A stretch of 8,855 bases of DNA from Campylobacterales bacterium (lineage in GTDB: Bacteria > Campylobacterota > Campylobacteria > Campylobacterales > QNZT01), in assembly GCA_026985685.1 (NCBI GenBank), contig JALSQA010000325.1, positions 1 through 8,855 of the forward strand, read 5' to 3'. Of the stretch, positions 5,555-8,855 are shown piece after piece (the first letter of the stretch is position 1; every line of letters starts with the position of its first letter). The notes beneath the pieces were generated by a model. The model was not told where the DNA came from. It saw only the letters and a program-made list of their open reading frames with translations, and ran no database searches. The translations under genes were made by a program, and so were the position numbers.

Positions 5555-6631
5555 ATGGGATTTTGGGATAAGATATTTGGTGAATTTATAGATGTTATCG
5601 ATTGGCTTGATGAGAGTAATGATACACTCGTTTATCGATTTGAACGTTATAACAATGAGATAAAATATGGAGCAAAATTAACCGTTAGACAAGCCCAGGC
5701 TGCTGTATTTGTAAATGAAGGTGAAATTGCAGATGTATTAGGTCCTGGAATTTACGAGCTAGATACACACAACCTCCCTCTCCTTACAACTTTACAGCAC
5801 TGGGATCATGGTTTTAACTCACCATTTAAAGCAGAAGTTTATTTTTGTAATCTTCGCCGTTTTACTGATCTCAAATGGGGTACTAAAAATCCTATCATTT
5901 TAAGAGATAAAGAGTTTGGAGCTGTTCGTTTACGTGCATTTGGTACGTATGAGATTCGTATTGACGATCCTAAAAAATTTATAGAAGAGATCGTAGGAAC
6001 TAATGGGCATTTTAGTGTTGATGACATCAGCAGGCAGCTTAGAAATATCATAATCTCTCGTTTTACAGATATCGTTGCATCTTCTAATATCCCTGTACTT
6101 GATTTAGCTGCCAATTATGACCAATTAGGCGAGTTTGTAACAGCAAAGATATCAAAAGAATTTGCAGATTATGGATTGGAACTTCCACGTTTTTTGATAG
6201 AAAATATTTCAGTTCCTCCTATGGTAGAAGAAGCATTAGATAAGAGAACATCTATGGGTATGATTGGTGATCTTAGCAAATATCTTGATTATCAAACTGC
6301 CGAGTCACTTACCAAAGGTGGAGGTGGTGTATCTGATGTTGTTGGTATGGGTGTGGGATTTGCCATGGCTGATAAACTCTCAAAATCATTTGATAAAAAA
6401 GAAAATAACAGTTATAAACCAGAACCATTTGAAAAGATGTACTACTTTGCAAAAGATCAACAACCACAAGGTCCTTTCAATATAGATGAGATAGAAGATA
6501 TGGTTAAAAAACACGATATCGAAGCTGACACTTTGATGTGGGCAACTGGTATGGAGAAGTGGCAAAAAGCAAGTCAGTTAGAAGAAGTAGAAACACTTTT
6601 TAATATGCTTACCCCTCCACCATTACACTAA
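5555..6631 (+). CDS. SPFH/YdjI-like protein with C-terminal GYF_2-like domain
   Basis: A 358-residue protein. Residues about 1-240 match the YdjI ('virion core protein') branch of SPFH/band-7 proteins: MGFWDKIFGEFIDVIDW start, AAVFVNEGEIADVLGPGIYEL (50-69), NPIILRDKEFGAVRLRAFGTYEIRI (112-136), and VDDISRQLRNIIISRFTDIVA. SPFH proteins oligomerise into membrane-associated scaffolds. A Gly-rich linker (254-270) and a Lys/Ser stretch lead to residues 296-347, YYFAKDQQPQGPF...DTLMWATGMEKWQKAS, the pattern of the GYF_2 domain, thought to bind partner proteins. Many YdjI homologues end instead in a zinc ribbon; here that element is absent and the zinc ribbons are in the next gene. No transmembrane helix is evident; attachment may be through partners. 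SD AGAAGGA, 14-nt gap after the TelA gene, 14-nt gap to the next. Confidence 0.88.
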   Translation: MGFWDKIFGEFIDVIDWLDESNDTLVYRFERYNNEIKYGAKLTVRQAQAAVFVNEGEIADVLGPGIYELDTHNLPLLTTLQHWDHGFNSPFKAEVYFCNLRRFTDLKWGTKNPIILRDKEFGAVRLRAFGTYEIRIDDPKKFIEEIVGTNGHFSVDDISRQLRNIIISRFTDIVASSNIPVLDLAANYDQLGEFVTAKISKEFADYGLELPRFLIENISVPPMVEEALDKRTSMGMIGDLSKYLDYQTAESLTKGGGGVSDVVGMGVGFAMADKLSKSFDKKENNSYKPEPFEKMYYFAKDQQPQGPFNIDEIEDMVKKHDIEADTLMWATGMEKWQKASQLEEVETLFNMLTPPPLH

Positions 6632-6645
6632 GGATTAAACCTTTC

Positions 6646-7851
6646 ATGCAAAATATAAAGCGTGATTTTACCCCTGTTAAAAAGGGGGCTCATTTTACAC
6701 AAAAGACTTTTCCATGTAAAAACTGTGGTGCATCATTGGTCTTTTGTGCAGATGTAAGTGCACTCAAATGCGAATATTGTGGAACGATTAACAATCTATA
6801 TCCACCAAAACTGCCTATCTATGAATATGACCTGAATAATGCACTACACATGATAGAAAAACGCCCAAAATTTGATCTAAAAGCACCAAAACAGATCAAA
6901 TGCCCAGTATGTGCAGCAACTTTTTCTCTAAGTCCACACATAAGAAGTACACGTTGCCCATACTGTGATGCTCCTATAGTAACCAATCTTGACATATTCA
7001 TGCCACTCTCTCCTCAATCTCTACTGCCATTTAAAATCAATCAAAAAAAAGCTAAAGAGATTTTTTCAAAATGGGTAGGATCACTCTGGTTTGCTCCATC
7101 ACAACTGAGTAAATTTACACAAAGTGATTCTCAGTTTGAAGGTATCTATCTTCCTTACTGGACTTATGATTCACAAACAAATACACTTTTTCGTGGCTAT
7201 CGAGGCGATACCTACTATGAGCGTGTAAATAGAAGAGTCTTTGTCAATGGTCAAGAAGAGATAGTTGAAGATATGGAAGCACATATCGAGTGGACTCCAG
7301 TACAAGGAGAAGTACAACGTTACTTCGATGATATTCTAATCGGTGCGACAAAAACTATCCCTAGAAAGATAGCTGATGCACTACAGCCCTGGGATTTAGA
7401 AAATTTAGTAAATTATGATGAAAAATATCTAAGCGGATTTGAGAGTGAGACTTACAGTGTTGCTTTAGATGATGGATTTGATTATGCGAAATCATACATG
7501 GAGTATGAGATCAGAGAAGCAGTACGTGCAAGAATCGGAGGCGACCATCAAAAGATAGACTCCATACAAATCTATTATGATAAGAATACTTTCAAATATA
7601 TACTCTTACCTCTATGGACAGCACATTTTCGTTACAAAAACAAAGAGTATCGTTTCGCGATAAATGCAAGAAGCGGTGCGATAAGGGGAGATAGACCATA
7701 TAGTAAAATAAAAATCTTTTTTGCCATCTTAACTGCGTTAATACTAGGTAGCATATTTTTCTATCTATCTCAAGATGATGGATATGTTATAAAAAATATA
7801 CTACAGCAAATCCAATCTTTTAATATTCATGTTCTATCAGCACCCTTTTGA
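6646..7851 (+). CDS. Membrane-anchored double zinc-ribbon protein, YdjG-like
   Basis: A 401-residue protein with two N-terminal zinc ribbons. The first uses C24/C27 and C42/C45 (CKNC...CEYC), the second C86/C89 and C104/C107 (CPVC...CPYC). A mixed alpha/beta region follows, including LLPFKINQKKAKEIFSKW (127-143), GIYLPYWTYD (166-175) and an RIGGDHQ segment. A single membrane helix lies at about 356-374, leaving a short tail of about 27 residues. Similar proteins are annotated as TFIIB-type zinc-ribbon proteins, or wrongly as PriA/replication factor Y; no helicase motif is present. In Bacillus, YdjG of similar layout works with YdjH, YdjI and PspA at the membrane, so I infer a partner of the SPFH protein encoded just upstream. 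The SD AAGGA overlaps the previous stop codon. Confidence 0.85.
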   Translation: MQNIKRDFTPVKKGAHFTQKTFPCKNCGASLVFCADVSALKCEYCGTINNLYPPKLPIYEYDLNNALHMIEKRPKFDLKAPKQIKCPVCAATFSLSPHIRSTRCPYCDAPIVTNLDIFMPLSPQSLLPFKINQKKAKEIFSKWVGSLWFAPSQLSKFTQSDSQFEGIYLPYWTYDSQTNTLFRGYRGDTYYERVNRRVFVNGQEEIVEDMEAHIEWTPVQGEVQRYFDDILIGATKTIPRKIADALQPWDLENLVNYDEKYLSGFESETYSVALDDGFDYAKSYMEYEIREAVRARIGGDHQKIDSIQIYYDKNTFKYILLPLWTAHFRYKNKEYRFAINARSGAIRGDRPYSKIKIFFAILTALILGSIFFYLSQDDGYVIKNILQQIQSFNIHVLSAPF

Positions 7852-8326
7852 ACCTATCATCTATGATGATACAAAAATTTTGATACTTGGGACATTTCCT
7901 AGTATTGACTCGTTTAAGTATGATTTTTATTACGCTCATAAACGAAATCAATTTTGGAAGATACTATCTGAAATATTTGCAATGCCCATAACAACACGCA
8001 AAGAGAAGATAACACTACTAAAAACAAATAAAATAGGACTTTGGGATATTGTATCTTCATGTGAGAGAAAAAACTCAAGCGATACAAACTTAAAAAACTG
8101 TACTTTACATGATATTCCTAAATTGTTAAAAAAATACCCTACAATTAAAACAATAGCATTTACCGGTCAAAAAGCAGCAAAACTTTATCAAAAAGAGTAC
8201 AAAAACTTACCTATCCAAACAACTACACTACCCTCACCTTCACCCGCATATGCAAGTATGTCGATAACAGAAAAAAAAGAGATTTATCAAAAATTTTTCA
8301 ACGATTATTTAGTAGTCAAAAAATAA
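7829..8326 (+). CDS. DNA-deoxyinosine (hypoxanthine) glycosylase, UDG superfamily family 6
   Basis: A 165-residue member of the uracil-DNA glycosylase fold. Such family-6 enzymes (HDG) remove hypoxanthine, the product of adenine deamination, from DNA and start base excision repair. The family signature is clear: HPFEPI at the N-terminus, ILILGTFPSIDSF (17-29), YYAHKRNQFWKIL (34-46) with the Asn (N40) corresponding to the catalytic Asn of characterised homologues, IGLWDIVSSCER (69-80), and LPSPSPAYA (134-142) matching the usual LPSTSPANA. Length is typical. The ATG at 7829 overlaps the preceding gene by 23 nt in another frame and has no obvious SD, so it may rely on coupling to translation of the zinc-ribbon gene. 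No in-frame stop separates alternatives, but the HPF motif near residue 5 supports this start. It is a DNA-repair enzyme in a membrane-stress operon, so the link may be only positional. Confidence 0.88.
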   Translation: MFYQHPFEPIIYDDTKILILGTFPSIDSFKYDFYYAHKRNQFWKILSEIFAMPITTRKEKITLLKTNKIGLWDIVSSCERKNSSDTNLKNCTLHDIPKLLKKYPTIKTIAFTGQKAAKLYQKEYKNLPIQTTTLPSPSPAYASMSITEKKEIYQKFFNDYLVVKK

Positions 8327-8333
8327 GTTTCTA

Positions 8334-8342
8334 TGTTATAAT
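8334..8342 (+). promoter_or_regulatory. Extended -10 promoter for the small DUF2892-like gene
   Basis: TGTTATAAT (8334-8342) combines a perfect TATAAT hexamer with the extended TGn motif. It begins 8 nt after the glycosylase stop and would initiate near 8349, giving a leader of about 23 nt to the ATG at 8372 with SD AAAGG (8361-8365). No recognisable -35 is seen. Confidence 0.6.
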
Positions 8343-8371
8343 AACTTTCTATATACTCAAAAAGGTTTTTT

Positions 8372-8554
8372 ATGGATGTTAATAAATTAAGAAAAATATG
8401 CCGTCCTATCAGAATAGTTGTAGGACTTTCTCTTATTGGATATGGTTTTTATTCAGGAAACAGTTGGTTTTATCTTGGAATAATTCCACTTATCGCTGGT
8501 ATCGCAAATTTTTGCCCTGCTTGTATCATAACAAAAAAATGCGATGTAGGATAA
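8372..8554 (+). CDS. Small two-helix membrane protein, DUF2892/YgaP-TM-like
   Basis: A 60-residue protein with two membrane helices, about 14-28 and 32-47, joined by a short SGNSW turn, and a Cys-containing tail FCPACIITKKC (C48, C51, C57). The layout (basic N-terminus, helix pair, FCP motif) matches the DUF2892 family, whose best-known member is the membrane part of the YgaP rhodanese in E. coli; here no rhodanese domain is attached. Function of stand-alone forms is unknown. In many relatives the tail reads FCPLY; the CxxC here could hold metal or a disulfide, but that is inference. It has its own promoter and an SD (AAAGG) 6-7 nt before the ATG. It converges on the next gene, with a hairpin across both stop codons. 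Confidence 0.82.
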   Translation: MDVNKLRKICRPIRIVVGLSLIGYGFYSGNSWFYLGIIPLIAGIANFCPACIITKKCDVG

Positions 8555-8564
8555 TCTATCCTAC
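8546..8564. terminator. Hairpin shared by two convergent genes, possible terminator
   Basis: GTAGGATA (8546-8553), loop ATC, TATCCTAC (8557-8564): a perfect 8-bp stem. It spans the TAA of the DUF2892-like gene (8552-8554) and the TAG of the opposite gene (8563-8561). For minus-strand transcription a run of seven T follows after 6 nt (8539-8533), making a plausible though offset terminator. On the plus strand only TT follows, so termination of the small gene is less certain. Confidence 0.5.
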
Positions 8565-8855
8565 TTACCAAGACCAAACATATTTGAAAGTGTATTTATA
8601 TAGTTAAAATATGCAGCAATACGAACCGCTTCAAGTATTTCTAATTCATTCCAACCTAAATCTTTAAGCTTATCAATATCACTTTGTGTTGTTTTGTAAT
8701 TATCCTTACGTGCTGCTTTGAGTGCAAACTGGAGCAAGGCTCTATTTTTGTCATCGATATCAATTGCATCAATACCATTTAAAGTCTCTTCAACCTCTTC
8801 CTCCTTCATACCAAGCATCTTTGCGATATTTTTATGAACATCAACACACATCGTA
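8561..8855 (-). CDS. Peroxidase-related protein, AhpD/carboxymuconolactone decarboxylase family (5' end cut by right edge)
   Basis: The frame runs off the right edge, so the ATG at 8851 is probably internal. Just before it the frame reads Thr, giving TMCVDVHKN. This fits the family motif CxxCxxxH with the first Cys just outside the window and the second Cys and His visible. In AhpD-like enzymes these residues carry redox chemistry. The rest shows the peroxidase-related subfamily pattern: NRALLQFALKAARKDNYKTTQSDIDKLKDLGWNELEILEAVRIAAYFNYINTLSNMFGLGK, all-helical and ending near the typical C-terminus. Relatives are usually about 180 residues, so roughly the first 80 are probably missing. Likely a cytosolic alkylhydroperoxidase-like protein; substrate and electron donor are unknown. 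It converges with the DUF2892-like gene and no partner is visible. Confidence 0.82.
   Translation of the reverse strand, partial: TMCVDVHKNIAKMLGMKEEEVEETLNGIDAIDIDDKNRALLQFALKAARKDNYKTTQSDIDKLKDLGWNELEILEAVRIAAYFNYINTLSNMFGLGK

Noticed and set aside
5081..6114. Two open frames on the minus strand (5081-5323 and 5839-6114)
   Set aside because: Antisense to the well-supported TelA and SPFH genes, without SD or domain pattern.
6264..6485. 73-codon plus-strand frame
   Set aside because: An out-of-frame shadow within the SPFH gene, which has a clear conserved protein across the same bases.
6646..7851. PriA/replication-factor-Y helicase annotation for the double zinc-ribbon protein
   Set aside because: Only the Cys pairs resemble PriA; there is no Walker A or helicase motif, and a C-terminal membrane helix is present.
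8398..8607. 69-codon plus-strand frame
   Set aside because: Shifted frame over the DUF2892-like gene; its protein shows no domain, whereas the other frame has SD, promoter and membrane helices.

Overview
The window looks like AT-rich chromosomal DNA from a Campylobacterota bacterium, probably of the Sulfurimonas/Sulfurovum kind. This is judged from gene content, short A-rich Shine-Dalgarno (SD) leaders, AT-rich codons and tight gene packing; no rRNA or other marker gene confirms it. There are 13 protein genes. Two are cut by the window edges, and one is a 32-residue membrane peptide gene. I saw no tRNA, rRNA, CRISPR array, IS element or phage gene.

Left part (1-3240), all on the minus strand. 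Reading leftwards from a divergent promoter region at about 3241-3355 there is a compact four-gene run: argD (acetylornithine aminotransferase), a MidA/NDUFAF7-type SAM-dependent methyltransferase, thiS (sulfur carrier for the thiamine thiazole) and a Qnr/McbG-like pentapeptide-repeat protein. Gaps are 1 to 9 nt, so this is very likely one transcript. Next come a 145-bp AT-rich regulatory gap and the first 25 codons of a lipoprotein gene. The gap holds a near-perfect sigma-54 (-24/-12) promoter and an 11-bp-period direct repeat, both placed to act on the lipoprotein gene.

Central part (3356-8326), plus strand. A run of six genes starts with a 32-residue hydrophobic peptide, followed by an XpaC-like four-helix membrane protein, a TelA-family protein, an SPFH protein of the YdjI type with a C-terminal GYF_2-like domain, and a membrane-anchored double zinc-ribbon protein resembling YdjG. 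A family-6 (hypoxanthine) DNA glycosylase overlaps the last of these by 23 nt. The middle four match two sets known from Bacillus: XpaC/TelA (xpaC-yaaN) and the SPFH/zinc-ribbon partners of PspA (YdjI/YdjG). The likely reading is a compact envelope-stress or membrane-maintenance module without a PspA gene in view. The leader peptide and the SPFH-GYF_2 fusion are its least familiar parts.

Right part (8327-8855). A small two-helix DUF2892/YgaP-like membrane protein has its own extended -10 promoter. It converges on the 3' part of an AhpD-like (carboxymuconolactone decarboxylase family) peroxidase-related gene that runs off the right edge. A perfect 8-bp hairpin spans both stop codons.
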